In this document: piece by piece, positions 10,264 to 22,340 of the stretch | Layout of the letters: every line of letters begins with the position of its first letter | Position numbering within the stretch: the first letter of the stretch is position 1 | Assembly: GCA_948567375.1 (NCBI GenBank) | Contig: OX419759.1 | Coordinates: 13,174,744-13,238,743 of the forward strand | Source of the DNA: Lunularia cruciata | Taxonomy: Eukaryota > Streptophyta > Marchantiopsida > Lunulariales > Lunulariaceae | Direction of reading: 5' to 3' | DNA length: 64,000 nt | Translations under genes and position numbers: made by a program | Notes under the pieces: generated by a model | Seen by the model: only the letters and a program-made list of their open reading frames with translations | Databases searched by the model: none | Told to the model about the DNA's origin: nothing

Positions 10264-11018
10264 TGTAATACTCTGAGGATAGGAGACCTGGAGAGAAATA
10301 CACCATGAGAAACACACACTTTCAGACTCAAACTTCGATGCCCCAAAGGAGCACCTTCTCTTTATTATATAGGCAAAGCGGATCTCCTCCAATGAAGCTC
10401 CACCATAGGATTAGGTACATAGATAGGTGACATGTCAGCAAACTCCACCCTTGGATTACTTACTTGGATAGGTGACATGTCGGTCCTGGTCCTATCTGGT
10501 TGGTCAAACAAACTTTGACCGGAGGGAATCTTTTAGGGAATCTTCTTGTAGGAATCTCAGAATCACATGAGTAAGGTACTGTTGGAAAGCTCTCGACGAG
10601 ACAAAGTAGGGGGAAGGGAAGGTCAGCCTTACTTCTGTTGGGGGGTGGATCTGTACATTTTTGAGGCCTAATTCATCCGTTTAGACCTCCAAAATTGCCT
10701 TCAAAGATTTCAAGCATATTTCAGTTCCAACTCTATTAGTAGAAGTCCTCTTTTGGTGATACCTCTTTCTGATCTATTCAGTCCATCCTGTGTAACATCC
10801 TTCCAGATGTTACCAACCCAATTCTCATCTTCAAATCATATGTCTAGCTATTGGTTCTAAGGTTTTCAAATCTATTTTGGGTTTTTGCCCTATTAGTAGA
10901 AGTACCCTTTTGGTGATACTTCTATCTGATCTATTTTGACCATCATGTATAATATCATTTGAGATGTTACCAAACCAAATTTTACATCTAGATCATATGG
11001 CTAGCTCTTGGTATTACA
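10264..11018 (-). repeat. GA-1 5' LTR, enlarged by an internal duplication
   Basis: The LTR has the inverted ends TGTAATAC...GTATTACA. It is 755 bp against 584-586 bp in GA-2. The extra length is a tandem duplication of the segment containing TATTAGTAGAAGT...GATGTTACCAA (about 10730-10860 and 10885-11010). A TATA box (TATATAATA on the minus strand) lies at 10363-10371. Confidence 0.85.
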
Positions 11019-13927
11019 CTATAATGAGGCTACCTAGTTTAGAGTAGATCTTGGTCATTGTTTGCCAAAATCTGCCCATCCTACTAGAATGTGTGCAACA
11101 AGGTTTGACCCCTAGATCTCTTGTTTCTAGATTGGTGCCCTAGCCAACTGATCCACCCTTACTTGTTGTCCTAGTGACTGGCCCACTATTATCTATACAC
11201 TTGTAGCTTTGGCTAGGAGAGGCAATTTGATCCCATTCTTTGTGATCTTGGTAGCTTAGGACATAGATATGAACTTCTCTTATGTCAAATGCCAAATGGT
11301 GGCAAAGTCAATCTTGTGTTGCTTTATGAGATGGAGGGTTTATTTTTAGATTTCTTGTGATCAAACTCCCTCCATTCTCTACTTCCTATTTGTGCACCAC
11401 ATTTGTGTGAGGTGCCTTGACTTTTGAGCATTGGTGCTCTAGTGTGCTCTCGGTAGCAAGGCAAGAGTGATGACTAATCAAACTACCTTTGTTTCTCTCC
11501 GGTGAGGCAAGAAGTTATGACTTGCAGACCATGAGAGTGTGTGTTGTGATGGCAAGTTATAGGTTGCCCTTTCTCCTAGTGTAGTTATCTCAATACATTA
11601 GTGGATGGTGTTCCATGGGTATTGGCACTTGGTGGTGCTCAGTTGGTGTTGGCACTTGGTGGGGTACTTGTGGTTGCAATTTGTGGTTCCAATTTGCAGT
11701 TGCAGTTGTGGTTACTTTGTCACAACGGAGTTCTTTGGGGATTCAAGAGGAGTTAGCCTTACAATACACAGTGGGTTTACTCATAGTGGTGCTTGATATC
11801 AGCTTGTATCTTAGGTCCCAATGAGGCAGGAGATTGACTTGGAGTTGGAGTTTGATATAGGAGTTGATTTAATTGAGAGTGTACTTGGTGTGTCTGCACC
11901 GTTGTTGTGGGACATTAATGAAATTTATGGGGCCTCCAAAGGCCCTAGGCGTTACTCTGATACAATGGTACCATTGAGTTGGATAACTTTGTCCAAGAGT
12001 TTGATAATTGGTGTGATCTGCAATAGATGCAAAACCTAACTTTGTTTACACCCTTCATGGCATGGAAAGGGTTGTTAGAGTATTTGGAGGGTCCACTGGT
12101 GGATGACTACCATGAGTTTAAGAGAGCTCATTTGGAGGAGATTGAGTTATGGAGACAATATTGATCTCAAAACTATATCTCCATCACTTCAAGGTCGGTT
12201 GCAAGAGTAGATTGGCTGTACCCATGAGTTCTAGCTTGAGTAGTGTTGGTGGAGCTAGTGGAGGTACACTAGTTGGAGATAGTGCTACTACGAGTGGAGG
12301 TACCGCTGTAAGAGGTGGTGTGGTACCAAGGTTTAACCCCATGGTGGAGTTCTTCTAGTGTTTGAGGCAAACTACCAGGGAGTGCAGACTGACAAGTTGA
12401 GGAGCTTGCAAGAGTTCCAGGAGAAGGCTGGAGAGAGCATATGCAAGGCATACACTTGCATGAGAAGGCTGATCAGTTTCACTCAAGAGTTACTGAGGCC
12501 CAAGCAGTCCAGTTTTAGTATGGGATACTAGACAAGGAGTTAGGATGTAGAGTTTGTGATGCTACATTGTTACAGGCTACTTTGCATACTTTGGCAGTAG
12601 TCTTTGGTTTGGTTGAGCATATTGAGCTCAACATGGTGGAGGAGAGGGTGGTGACATCTGGATTTGGTAGGGAGACCTCATCTACATCTATTACATCTTC
12701 TGGAGTGCACTAGAGTGCACCACGCCCAATTGGTTTTTGAGGACAGGGTGGATAGTCTAGGTCCTATGGAGCAAGTAGAGGGCCTATTGTAGTTAGACCC
12801 TTACCTTCATTTTTGGATCAACAACAACCAATGAGTAGTGGTATTGCTTGTTGGACTTATGGTGGACCTCACTATAGAAGAGAGTGTACTGAGGGTAGCA
12901 GATTTGATACCTCTGGTGCATCACAACCAACACAAAGGCAATGTGAGCATTGCCACAAATTTGGTCACACTAGTGATCGATGCTTTGACCTACACTCGGA
13001 GTTACAAAGTGGTAGGGTTGTTATGGCAGGTAGTAGAGGAGCTCTAGATCATGGAGGAAGAGGTGGTAGAAGAAGATCTACACATAGTAGAGGTGCGGTA
13101 CTTGCCCTTACTTTTGATATAGCTATGGCTGCTTGGATTGAGCAGTTGGAGTAGAGATTGCTAGTATGGCCATTGCTCAGAGGAGATCAGATTTGTGTGT
13201 TGAGGCTTCTACCTCATATGCTAGTGATAGAGATGCTTTGGACTTCATGTGCAGAGCAGCATAGGTGGATGCATCTACAACAATGGCTAGGAGTGTAGTA
13301 CGTGCTCTAGAGCCTAGAGGAGCATTAATGGAGTTGGACCCACAAAGAGGAGAGGTTGGGAGACAGGTCAGACTGCCCCAATCTTTCATGCTATCTAAGG
13401 CATTGTAGACAACATCCATGGCTCCTAGACATCCTAGTGTAGGTATGGTAGGTGGTGATGGAATGCATGATAGACGACTCGCTAGTCAATCACCTGCTAT
13501 TACACAGACTGAGTCTAGCATGATGTTGGAGGCGGCTCAATTGATTATGCGGTGTCCTTTGTTTTCAACTAATGACATGTTTACATTGGGAGTTGACCCA
13601 ACCCCAAAGTCCTGATTGGCTACCATGCTTTGTGAGAGTAGAGATGATGCAGTTTCTACTACTAGAGTAGAGGTGGTTGATAGTGGACTTGACTTGGTTG
13701 AGGAGCATGAGATCCGTTCAACGACCAATGGTTTATGGCAAGCAGCAACGGCTAGACTGGAGGAGTTTCCAACTAGACCGGCCTTTGAGAGATCACGGTT
13801 CACACCTGTTGTTGTCCTATTGGATAACTAGAGGGGGATTTTCTATCTGGTGGGACCTTCAAGGAAAATCTATATACCACAAAGAGTCTTCTTAGACTCT
13901 GGTGCATAGCCCCTTATGTTGGGGAAG
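11019..13927 (+). mobile_element. GM-outer fragment 1: leader and gag of the old methyltransferase element
   Basis: This segment aligns base for base with GM-inner from about 25085 to 28010, with many transitions. Its left end is hidden by GA-1. At 13923-13927 it stops at the GB-2 insertion (duplication GGAAG) and resumes at 19540. No intact reading frame remains. Confidence 0.9.
11590..13927 (+). pseudogene. GM-outer gag and start of protease (decayed)
   Basis: This is the counterpart of the GM-inner gag region 25680-28010. It keeps parts of the Gag core and two zinc knuckles; the second reads CEHCHKFGHTSDRC (about 12939-12980). Several codons that are TAG in GM-inner are CAG or CAA here (at 12418, 12924, 13488 and 13877), which shows that the ancestral protein had Gln there. 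New stops in GM-outer lie elsewhere, for example at 12357 and 12710. The end of the frame carries the LDSGA protease motif, cut at 13927. Confidence 0.85.
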
Positions 13928-14338
13928 TGTAAAAGACGACAACCGAGGAGAGAATTAGGAGAATGGAAATTCACATTGGGACACTTGTATGAGGAAAAAC
14001 TCCAAATGCCTAGCATGAGCTTCAGCTTTGGTATTTATAGGTAGCATACAAGGCCCTTGAGAAGCTTCTCAAGAAGTTTCCTTGATCCGCTTTCTTAGAG
14101 TGGAAGCCAAGTTAACTAAGAAGCTTCTCAAGAAGCTTCCTTCTAGAAGCCGCCTACTTGGCGTGCAAGCTAAGCTAGTTAGAAGCTTCTAGAAGCTACC
14201 TGCTTGGAGTGCAAGTTAACTAATCAAGAGACTTCCCAAGAAGCTTCCTTGATGCTTATGGAATATTCTAGGCTAATTTGGCTTATTCCCTACTTTGTTA
14301 GCCTTACAAACTATGTCACGAAAGTCCATATTGTTACA
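13928..14338 (-). repeat. GB-2 3' LTR
   Basis: This 411-bp LTR is 13 bp shorter than its partner, which is visible as a loss in the AAGCTTC-rich U3. It carries the same TG...CA ends and the TATTTATA (TATAAATA) box. Confidence 0.9.
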
Positions 14339-14344
14339 TATTCC

Positions 14345-14570
14345 TCCGCCGCTAGTTGGTGACGTTCTTGTCGCCAATGAAGCTTCAAATTCTTGGATGG
14401 CCATCTATGCATTTTGGAGGTGAGAAAGAGGTTCCCATGTGGCATCATGAAGAGGATACCCTTTCCAAAGGACCTTGTACTCCGTACATTGGCGATGGCC
14501 TCGTTGAATATGGCAACGTGCAAGGATACAATCAACTTCATACTCCTCATGATCATTGATAGGGACAAGA
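14345..14570 (-). pseudogene. GB-2 chromodomain
   Basis: On the minus strand the frame reads EYKV, RCHIQ, EYKVLWKGYPLHDATWEPLSHL, so both aromatic positions lost or kept in GB-1 can be compared; the WEP Trp is intact here. A TAG follows NA, as in GB-1. The domain is expected to bind methylated histone tails. Confidence 0.8.
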
Positions 14571-14704
14571 AGAGAGGGAGGTTGGACTTAAGAGGAAAAG
14601 GAAGAGGGGTTAGGAACAAAGGATTTCAACTTGGAAACATGAACGACAAGATGTATACGCTTATGACAAGGCAAGGCAAGTTGATAAGCAACAAGAGAGA
14701 CAAT

Positions 14705-15720
14705 TTAGGTGATATCAAAGGGTCCTATCCAATTAAGGGCAAGTTTACAAACATAGGTATGAAGTGGGAGAGGAAGGTTACTAGAGGATAGCATGACTTT
14801 ATCATTGACTTCAAAGGTGAGATCACAACGATGGTGGTCCGCATATTGTTTTTGGTGATTCTGAGCAACAAGGAGGTGAGACTTGGCTTGTTGGAGAGAG
14901 TGGGATATAGTAGTCAAGAATGTGGAAGTATGAGGAACTTGAGATGGAGGAGGAGCAAGAAGAGAATCTGGAACAAGCAGATCTTGGCCAAAATTGAGAA
15001 AGAAAGGAGAAAATCCAGTGCTTGCTTGTTTGGAATTGTTGTAGGCAAATTCTGCAACTGCAAGACATTCATCCCGATTGGTATGGTGGACATTGACAAT
15101 GGCACACAACATATCCTCTAATGTACGATTTGCACATTTGGTTTGTCCATCAGTTTGAGGATGATAGGCCATGGACAAAGCAAGTTTGGTGCCAAGTATT
15201 TGGAAGAGTGCTTGCCAAAACTTCCTAGTAAATCGAGGATCACAGTCGGAGATGAGAACACGTAGCATCCCATGATGCTTGAAGATATTGTCAAAGTAGA
15301 TTTGCGCTAAGGTTGGAGCATCCACGGTATCACAGGTTGGTGCCAAGTGGATTTGCTTACTAAGCTTATCCACAAACACCACAATTGCGGTGTGTCCTTG
15401 TTTTGTCTTTGGGAAAAATGTGATGAGATCCAAGCTCACATGCTCCCAATGAGCGGATGGAATGGTGAGTGGTTGAAGGAGTCCACTCGGCTTCTGGTTG
15501 CTGGCCTTGTTATGTTGGTAGCTCTCACACAATTGGGCAAATTCTTGAACATCTCGTGTCATGTTAGGTCACCACCATTGACATTGGAGTGTACCGAAGG
15601 TCTTGTTCACACCTATGTGCCCAACAATGGGTAAATCATGGGCTTCTTGAAGGCGCACAAGTCAAAGATCACCTTTAACTAGAACGTAGATCCGGTCCTC
15701 ATGGAATAAAATGCCCTCCT
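14705..15720 (-). pseudogene. GB-2 integrase
   Basis: The frame 15562-14705 holds the second Cys region of the zinc finger, then the core: SLDLI, SDCDPRF and DGQTKCANR. The third acidic residue is Lys, as in GB-1. The C-terminal module reads KLALNWIGPFDIT. Upstream sequence to about 15720 holds the frameshifted His part of the zinc finger. Confidence 0.85.
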
Positions 15721-15879
15721 TGATGGAGAAGGTGTTGTACTTCTTATCGCATGCCATGTACCATTTGGAAGAAGGGATCTTGGTGTAGAGCTGACTGAAA
15801 CTCATTTTGGACCTTGGAGTCAACTGACACCATTGAAATTGCCATTGTGATGAGAGGAAGAGACTTCAAATCAGGTTGT

Positions 15880-17323
15880 CATGATAAAGCATCAAGGATG
15901 ACATGGAACCGACCTGGTTTGTACTCAAGTTTGATGTCATACAATTGGAGTTGTTCTTTCCATCAATGATATTGACTCTTCATGTGTTCCAAGTGTAAGG
16001 TCTGCAACAATGGTTTGTGATCAGTTTGCATGATCACTTGTTTCCCCAAGAGGTAATGCCTCCATACCTTGGTAGCATATACCATTGCAAGTTGTTCTTG
16101 ATCTCAAGCAGAGTAGTTTTGTTCAGCTGTATTGAGTCGGTGAGACACAAGGCAATGGGATGGAGTCCATCTGGGAATTCTTATTGCAACACAACTCCAA
16201 TTGCAAAGTTAGAAGCATCAAAATCAACCACACAAGGTAGTTGAGGATCATATGGTTGAAGAATGGGTCTTGAAGACACCATATGATTTAACTTCTGGAA
16301 TGCTTCTTCATGCTTGGTGGTCCACTAGAAACTTGAGTTCTTTCCCAAGAGGTCAGTCAATGGTGCAACCACATGAGCATAGTGATGGATGAACCGTCGG
16401 TAAAAACTAGCCAATCCATTGAATGCTCCTACTTCTGTAGCATCCTTTGGGGTAGACCAATCAGTAATGGCCTTGATTTTCTCTTCCTCCATCTTAATCC
16501 CCTTTGATGAGATCTTATGACCCAAGAAGGTAACCTCCTTTTGCCAAAAATCACACTTTGACTTCTTGCAGTAAAATTTCCATTGTCGTAGTCATCTTAG
16601 GACTTCTCGCACATGATTCACATGTTCTACTTTTGTCTTGCTATAGATTAAGATATCATCCAATAACACTACCACGGACCAATCCAATAGTCCATCCAAC
16701 ACCCAATGCATTTGATCCATGAAGACTACAAGAGCATTAGTGAGTCCAAACGGTAGAACTTTCCACTCAAAATGCCCATACCTTGTGCAAAAGGCAGTCT
16801 TTTGCACATCCTCTCTATCAATAGGAATTTGCCAATAGCTGTTGTGAAGATCTAGCTTGCAAAAGTAGCATGCTCTACTTAGTTGATCAAGCAAGTCATA
16901 GATCCAAGGCAAGGGATATGCATTCTTCACGGTTTGCTTATTGAGCCCACGATAATCAATACAAAAACAAAGTCCTCCATCCTTCTTTGGAAAAAATAGT
17001 ACCGGTGCTCCCCAAGGAGAGGTACTATGTCATATGAAGTCCTTCTCCAACAACTCTGTAAGTGTTGTTTGCAACTCCTCCAACTCCTTTGATGAGAGCC
17101 AATAGATCGGTCTACTCATTGGAGTACTCCTTGGCAATAACTCAATCTTGAAGTGCATACCTTGATCGGAGGGTAATCCCTTTGGCACATCATCCGGAAA
17201 CACATCCGCAAACTCCTTAACTATTTGATCAACCATTGCTTGATGAGGCTCTTGGCCCTCTGTAGATTGTTCTTGTGCAATCAGCTTGATCCACACCGCA
17301 AATATAGACTTATTTTCCTTCAA
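15880..17323 (-). pseudogene. GB-2 RNase H and reverse transcriptase
   Basis: Minus-strand pieces give the RT N-terminus (17323-17030), palm and catalytic box (16930-16592, VVLLDDILIYS), connection (16525-16325, FNGLASFYRRFIHHYA) and RNase H (16270-15880). The TGA after NYSA in RNase H (about 16107) matches the GB-1 stop. Stops near 16330, 16590 and 16990 break the gene. Confidence 0.8.
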
Positions 17324-17349
17324 AGCTTGTTCTATGGTTGCTTAACTAA

Positions 17350-17500
17350 TAAACTTCCCTTTTAGGGACTCATCTCTCTTCCAAGCTTGCTCCTTGGTTG
17401 CCTTCTTGGCAAACTTCCCATCTTGGGACTCATCTCCCTTCCAGGTTTGCTCTATGGCTACCTTCTCAACAAACTTCCCATCTTGGGATTGTCTTACTCA
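17350..17500 (-). repeat. GB-2 copy of the 60-bp coding repeats
   Basis: Three units of about 60 bp, marked by CTTCCCATCTTGGGACTCATC (plus strand, split here by reading), lie between protease and reverse transcriptase exactly as in GB-1. Confidence 0.7.
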
Positions 17501-17585
17501 GAGGTGCCAAACAACCAAATCGGAAATTCCTACCTTGATGTTGTACTTGAATTTGGCATTAGCTCCAATCAAATTGAACCTTATG

Positions 17586-17940
17586 TTATTCAAGCCAAGG
17601 TTGACCTAGAATGATAGCATAGTGTAGTTGTGCCACTACAAACCTCATACACTCCAAATACTCCTTCTTAATCTTGAAGGTAATAGGATGCGAGGTGCAG
17701 AATGCAAAACCCTTTCTACCATCCGCCATCATCAAACTAATTCTACTCATTAGCTTGATAGGAATACCCAATTCCTTTGCTACTTGCATAGACATGCAAT
17801 TCTTTGAACTTCCAAAATCAACCAAAATCCTACAATCCCGATAAGATATCAAACCTTGCAAGTGAAGCAAACTTGCATAGGTCGAGCCTTCAATCCCATT
17901 GGAACTAATCAAGCTCGTAGTTGGTGGCTCAAAATCTCCT
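17586..17940 (-). pseudogene. GB-2 aspartic protease
   Basis: The 108-residue frame (17912-17586) carries LVDFGSSKN, so the middle residue of the DSG active-site triplet is Phe, and IILGQPWLE near the end. Apart from that substitution it matches the GB-1 protease closely. Confidence 0.78.
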
Positions 17941-17944
17941 ATTG

Positions 17945-18844
17945 GGATTCTTTGTTTCCCTAATCATTCTGCTCCACAACCTCCACCTGGGCAACTTGTC
18001 GAGGTCATCTATTCTTGAGTGGACATTCAAAAATGCAATGTCCCAATTGGCGATAATAAAAACAACCATCATTTTTTTGCAATTTCTCTCTATCTGCCGT
18101 GCCAAGTGGTCTTCATTGAATGGCATCAATCTCCATTGGTGCTGGCTCCTCCACTTGTGTGTAGTGTATTTGTAGGCTCTGTGGAGGTTAAGGTTGAGAC
18201 CAAGTTGTTTCCACCAAGGAATCAAAACGTTTGGCCAACTGCATGGCTTCCTCCAAGTGTTGTGGCTCTTGCATGGTTACCTCTAATTTGGTTCTTGCCT
18301 TCAAGCCCCTCACAAATTGATCCAAAGCTTCACCTTCCAATATATCTGGAATTTGCATGATGGTGTTTTGGAACTACGTGATGTAACTTTGTACAGAGCC
18401 AATCTGTTTCAACTCTGCTAACTTATCCCGTGCAACTCGTGTGGCATTTATAGCTTGGAACTAACAAATTATTGCACTCTTGAATTCTACTCATGTCAAG
18501 ATTGGTGCAACAATTTGTTGTTCAGCTTGCTCCACTCGGAATCTCTACCATAGCTTTGCTACTCCATCCAATTGGCTAGAAGCCAAAAGAATCTGTTTTT
18601 GCTTGTCTTGTAGATTGGTAGCTTCAAAATAATGTTCACAATCAAATACAAAATTCTCCATTGCACCTGGAAGATTCTTGCCTTCAAATACTTTGGGTTT
18701 AGGGAATCTGATCCAATCTTCTCCTTCTCAAATTTGTACTCTCTCCACCTGCTCTTGTCGTTGTAGATCTCGTTCATCCAACAATCAAGTAAGGTGCTTG
18801 ATTTGTTGTTGCATAGCAAGGATAACATCAGGTATTGCCGCCAT
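17945..18844 (-). pseudogene. GB-2 gag
   Basis: The gag start is ATG at 18844 (MAAIPDVILAMQQQIKHL). The capsid part follows (FEGKNLPGAMENFVFDCE, about 18640-18690; QILLASSQLDGVAKLW, about 18560-18600) and then a CCHC-like knuckle near 18030-18070 with damage. Several stops are present. A slippery heptamer GGGAAAC lies at its end (17954-17960). A 100-residue minus-strand frame at 18559-18861 is out of phase with this gene. Confidence 0.75.
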
Positions 18845-19099
18845 GGTTGCTTCTCTATCACACCACTCCCAATCTATATAATTTACTAACACATAGAAAC
18901 AACACGTCCACCGTTCTCCCTAAGTTATAACCAAAAGCACCAAGGGTTCCTCAAATATGGTGATCATATGCAAAAAATCTTGTCCAAAGTGCAAAGTGAT
19001 GAATTGTGTGAAATGATGCTTGGGTAGTATTTAGATGCAAAAATCCCAATGGTTTGGTAGAAGTGGATTTGGTGGTCCATAAATTCCATCCATCCCATT

Positions 19100-19539
19100 C
19101 CTGCTCTGATACCAATGTAAAAGACCAAGACCAAGGAGAGAATTAGGAGAATGGAAACTCACATTGGGACACTTGAATGAGTGAAAACTCTAAATGCTAG
19201 CATGAGCTTTGGCTTTGGTATTTATAGGTAGCATACAAGGCCCTTGAGAAGCTTCTCAAGAAGCTTCCTTGAGCCGCTTTCTTAGAGTGCAAGCCAAGTT
19301 AACTAGGAAGCTTCTCAAGAAGCTTGCTTCTAGAAGTTGTCTACTTGGCGTGCAAGCTAAGCTAGTTAGAAGCTTCTACAAGCTTCCTTCTAGAAGCTAC
19401 TTGCTTGGAGTGCAAGTTAACTAATCAAGAGACTTTCCAAGAAGCTTCAGAGATGCTTTTGGAATATTCTAGGCTAATTTGGCTTATTCCCTACTTAGTT
19501 AGCCTTACTAACTATGTCGCTAAACTCCATATTGTTCCA
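19100..19539 (-). repeat. GB-2 primer-binding site and 5' LTR
   Basis: The 424-bp 5' LTR (19116-19539) is followed on the minus strand by TTGGTATCAGAGCAGG (19115 down to 19100), an initiator Met-tRNA primer site. A TATA box is at 19219-19226. The U3 again is rich in GAAGCTTC units, although fewer are in perfect heat-shock phase than in GB-1. Confidence 0.9.
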
Positions 19540-20172
19540 GGAAGGCTATAGTAGTCAGTCTAGAGTTATGAAAGATCAATGTGGAGAGGTGTCCATTTCA
19601 GATCCAAACATCTCTTGGTGGTGGTCCAACATAGCACATCACACATGGGGAGCTTGTTGTCCAAATTCAGCCAGGTCATCCTCCTGATAGCTTGGTAGTG
19701 AGAGCTCAAGCTATTATGACAATAGTTGAGTCATACAATGTGTTAGTTGGGGGAGCAGTGTTAAACCTATGGGTTTCAGCATTGACTATTGGGAGGAGAC
19801 AAACTCCTATAGACCAGGTTGGCAATCTAGTGAGGGACAAGTGTGTCACCTAGCAGTACGCTTCACTAGTGGCAGTCTTGGCTCACTATAGTCCGAGACT
19901 ATGGGAACATAAGTTCAGCTTTCAATGGTGTAGTTACTTGGCCTGATGACTTGTTGGAAGGGAAAACCCGTGCAAAAGATACTCCAATACCAAAGGAGAT
20001 CACTCAAATTTGGAGTACAGATCACTCAAATTTGGAGTACAAGTGAGATTGTTCCATCCACCTTGGATGTTCCATTGTGGAGTTCAGAGGAGGCATTGCC
20101 ACAACATGCAGATTAGTTGGTGCAACCGGCTTGGAGTGGAGCCTTTTTACCATCAAGAGATGAGTGTGAGGA
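19540..20172 (+). mobile_element. GM-outer fragment 2: protease to linker before the methyltransferase
   Basis: The segment matches GM-inner 28008-28616 (protease second half and the linker before the methyltransferase). It contains a short local duplication (GATCACTCAAATTTGGAGTACA, twice, about 19998-20043). It ends at GAGGA (20168-20172), the target duplication of GA-2. Confidence 0.88.
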
Positions 20173-20775
20173 TGTAATACTACGAGGACAAGAGAAGAGA
20201 GAAAACACAAATTGCACACTCAAACATTCGATGCCCCAAGGGAGCACCTTCTCTTTATTGTATAGACAAAGAGGATCTCCTCCAAGGAAGCTCCACCATA
20301 GGATTAGGGACATAGATAGTGGACATGTTAGCAAGCTCCACCCTTGGATTACTTACTTGGATGGGTGACATGTCTGGTCTAGGTCCTATCTGGTTGGTCA
20401 AACAAGCTTTGACTGGAGGGAATCTTTTAGGGAATCTTCTTGTAGGAATCTCAGAATCACATGAGTAAGGTACCATTGGAAAGCTCTCAACGAGACAAAG
20501 CCGGGGGGAAGGAAGGCCAGCCTTTCCTCTGTTTTGAGGGGGGGTGATGAGCACATTTTTGAGGCCTAATTCATCCGTTAGGCCTCCAAAATTGCCTTCA
20601 AAGATTTCAACCATATTTTGGTTCCTACTCTATTAGTAGAAGTCTCCTTTTGGTGATACTTTTATCTTATCTATTTTGACCATCATGTATAACATCATTC
20701 TAGATGTTACCAAACCAAATTTCACATCTAGATCATATGGCTAGCTCTTGGTATTACATACCTCCCTCCTTTTAA
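20173..20775 (-). repeat. GA-2 3' LTR and polypurine tract
   Basis: The 586-bp LTR (20173-20758) is preceded on the minus strand by the purine-rich AAAAGGAGGGAGGTA (20773-20759), the plus-strand primer. It clearly differs from the 5' LTR at many positions. Confidence 0.9.
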
Positions 20776-20824
20776 GACACAATGTCCTTGTTGTGCAATT
20801 GTTGCTCAAATGCTTACACCAACA

Positions 20825-20990
20825 CTGGTGCATGTGCCAAATTGGCAGCGGGCTCCTAGGTTGCTTCATAGAGGGTGTAACCTTTCCATTGTACTAGATA
20901 GTCCACCCACGGGTGGCGAGTACCATGCATGCATTTTTGGAGAATCCGCTCCACTTCATATTCCTCTATGCCATCAATGAGTGTCAGACA
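20825..20990 (-). pseudogene. GA-2 chromodomain
   Basis: The minus-strand frame continues from the integrase and reads EEYEVERILQKC, HPWVDYLVQWKGYTLYEAT, a TAG, EPAANL. As in GB-1, the stop replaces the conserved Trp of WEP. This shows that the GA family is also a chromovirus. Confidence 0.82.
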
Positions 20991-20993
20991 AGG

Positions 20994-22340
20994 TCAAATG
21001 TCTTGTGTGGAATGACCCTGGCCTGATTGGGGAGCATATCTACGTAGTAGGGAGACATGGAACACTGGATGGATCTTCATGTGTGGTGGTAGCTCAAGGT
21101 GATAGGCCATAGCACCGATGCGACGAAGAATCAAGAAAGGCCCAATAAAATGAGGTCTGAGCTTACGAGGTCCAACTAATGTGAGGTTGGTTGTCAATGG
21201 CCACACTTGATCCCCAACATTGAACTCCATGTGCCTACGGTGTGCATCAGCATACTGCTTCTATCAATTTTGCACAATTTGTAATCTATGCTTGGCGCTC
21301 TCCACACCTTGTTGGATTCTAGAAACAAATATGTTGACTGCATCGACTTTTGTAGCCACTGGATGGATCTTCATCAAGCTAGAAGGTGTGAAGGGATGCT
21401 CACCATACATGAGGAAGAACGGAGTGACCTAGGTGGATGCATTCACTGAATTGTTGTAAGTGAATTCCACCAACGGGAGTAGGGTGTCACACCTCTCTTG
21501 CTCTTCTAAGGTGAAGCCACGTAACATGTCTTCAATCGTGCGATTAGCCAGCTCGGTTTGGCCATTTGTTTATGGGTGGTAAGTTGTGGACATGGCCAAC
21601 TTGGTTTTGAAGAAACCAAAGAGTGTTCGCCAAAATAAACTGGTGAATTGGGTGCCTCTATCAATGATGAGTACTCTAGACAAGCCATGGTGAGCAAAGA
21701 CTGCATCTAAGTATAATTGAGCTAGTTGTGGAGCGGTCACCTCCTTGGTAGTAGGGCGTACATGAATCATTTTGCTGAGCCGGTCCACAAAGACCACAAT
21801 GGAATCAAACCCTAAGGCGGTCTTGGGTAATTCACGGACGAGATCCATACTCACTTGTTCCCAACGTTGGGTAGGAGTGGGGAGAGGTTGAAGGAGCCTT
21901 GCATGAGCTTGATTAGAAGCTTTGTTTAGTTGACAAAGTAGGCAGCTACGCACATAGTCCATCACATCGTTGCTCATCTTGGGCCAATAGTAATGGCGCT
22001 TGACTGCATCCAAGGTCTTGTCCACTCCGACATGAGCTACAATGGCCAAATCATGACATTCCGTGAGAATGGTGGTGCATAATTCTGGGACATTTGGGAT
22101 CCATAATCTGCCATCCCCAAAGGTGAGTCCTTAGATGCTGGTGACACCTTTGGATGATTGTGCTTCTACAATCTGTGGATCAATTTTTGTAGCAGCCAAA
22201 ATCTCTTGCCTGAATTCAGGGTTAATCTTAACCTCTGCCACCAAGTTATTGGACATTGGCATGTGGGTGAATGCATCTGCAAGTTGCTTCTTACCTTCCA
22301 TGTAGGTGATTGTCATGTTGAAGCATTGTTGCCACTGTGC
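20994..22340 (-). pseudogene. GA-2 integrase
   Basis: Pieces at 22049-21570 and 21230-20994 cover the zinc-binding region (HVGVDKTLDAVKRHYYW, CLLC), the core residues MDLV and IIDRGTQF (the second Asp is intact, unlike GA-1), and the C-terminal module (KLRPHFIGPFLI, HPVFHVSLLRRY). A TAA after TYHP splits the core just before the third catalytic residue. Confidence 0.85.

Larger units (their letters stand above)
1..11018 (-). mobile_element. GA-1: partial Ty3/gypsy chromovirus, 5' LTR to integrase, interrupted by GB-1
   Basis: This is a gypsy retrotransposon read on the minus strand, from its 5' LTR (10264-11018) through gag, protease, reverse transcriptase, RNase H and integrase to the left window edge; the chromodomain and 3' LTR lie outside. 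The order PR-RT-RH-IN is that of Ty3/gypsy. The second copy (GA-2, 20173-36561) shows the family carries a C-terminal chromodomain. GB-1 is inserted at 2578-8203 with a GGGTT duplication. GA-2 has the uninterrupted sequence at about 23811. GA-1 appears to sit in the leader of GM-outer, because DNA to its right (from 11019) matches the GM leader at about 25085; its left target duplication is off-window. Many stops and frameshifts show it is dead. Confidence 0.9.
13928..19539 (-). mobile_element. GB-2: second GB chromovirus copy, inserted in GM-outer
   Basis: The LTRs are at 13928-14338 (3' LTR) and 19116-19539 (5' LTR), with the GGAAG duplication at 13923-13927 and 19540-19544. GM-inner has the uninterrupted target (TGGGGAAGGCTGCAG, about 28005). 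Gene order on the minus strand matches GB-1. Several codons lost in GB-1 are intact here and vice versa, but the two copies share two disabling changes. Confidence 0.93.

Noticed and set aside
18559-18861. 100-codon minus-strand frame as a separate protein
   Set aside because: It overlaps GB-2 gag in another phase; the in-phase reading matches GB-1 gag.
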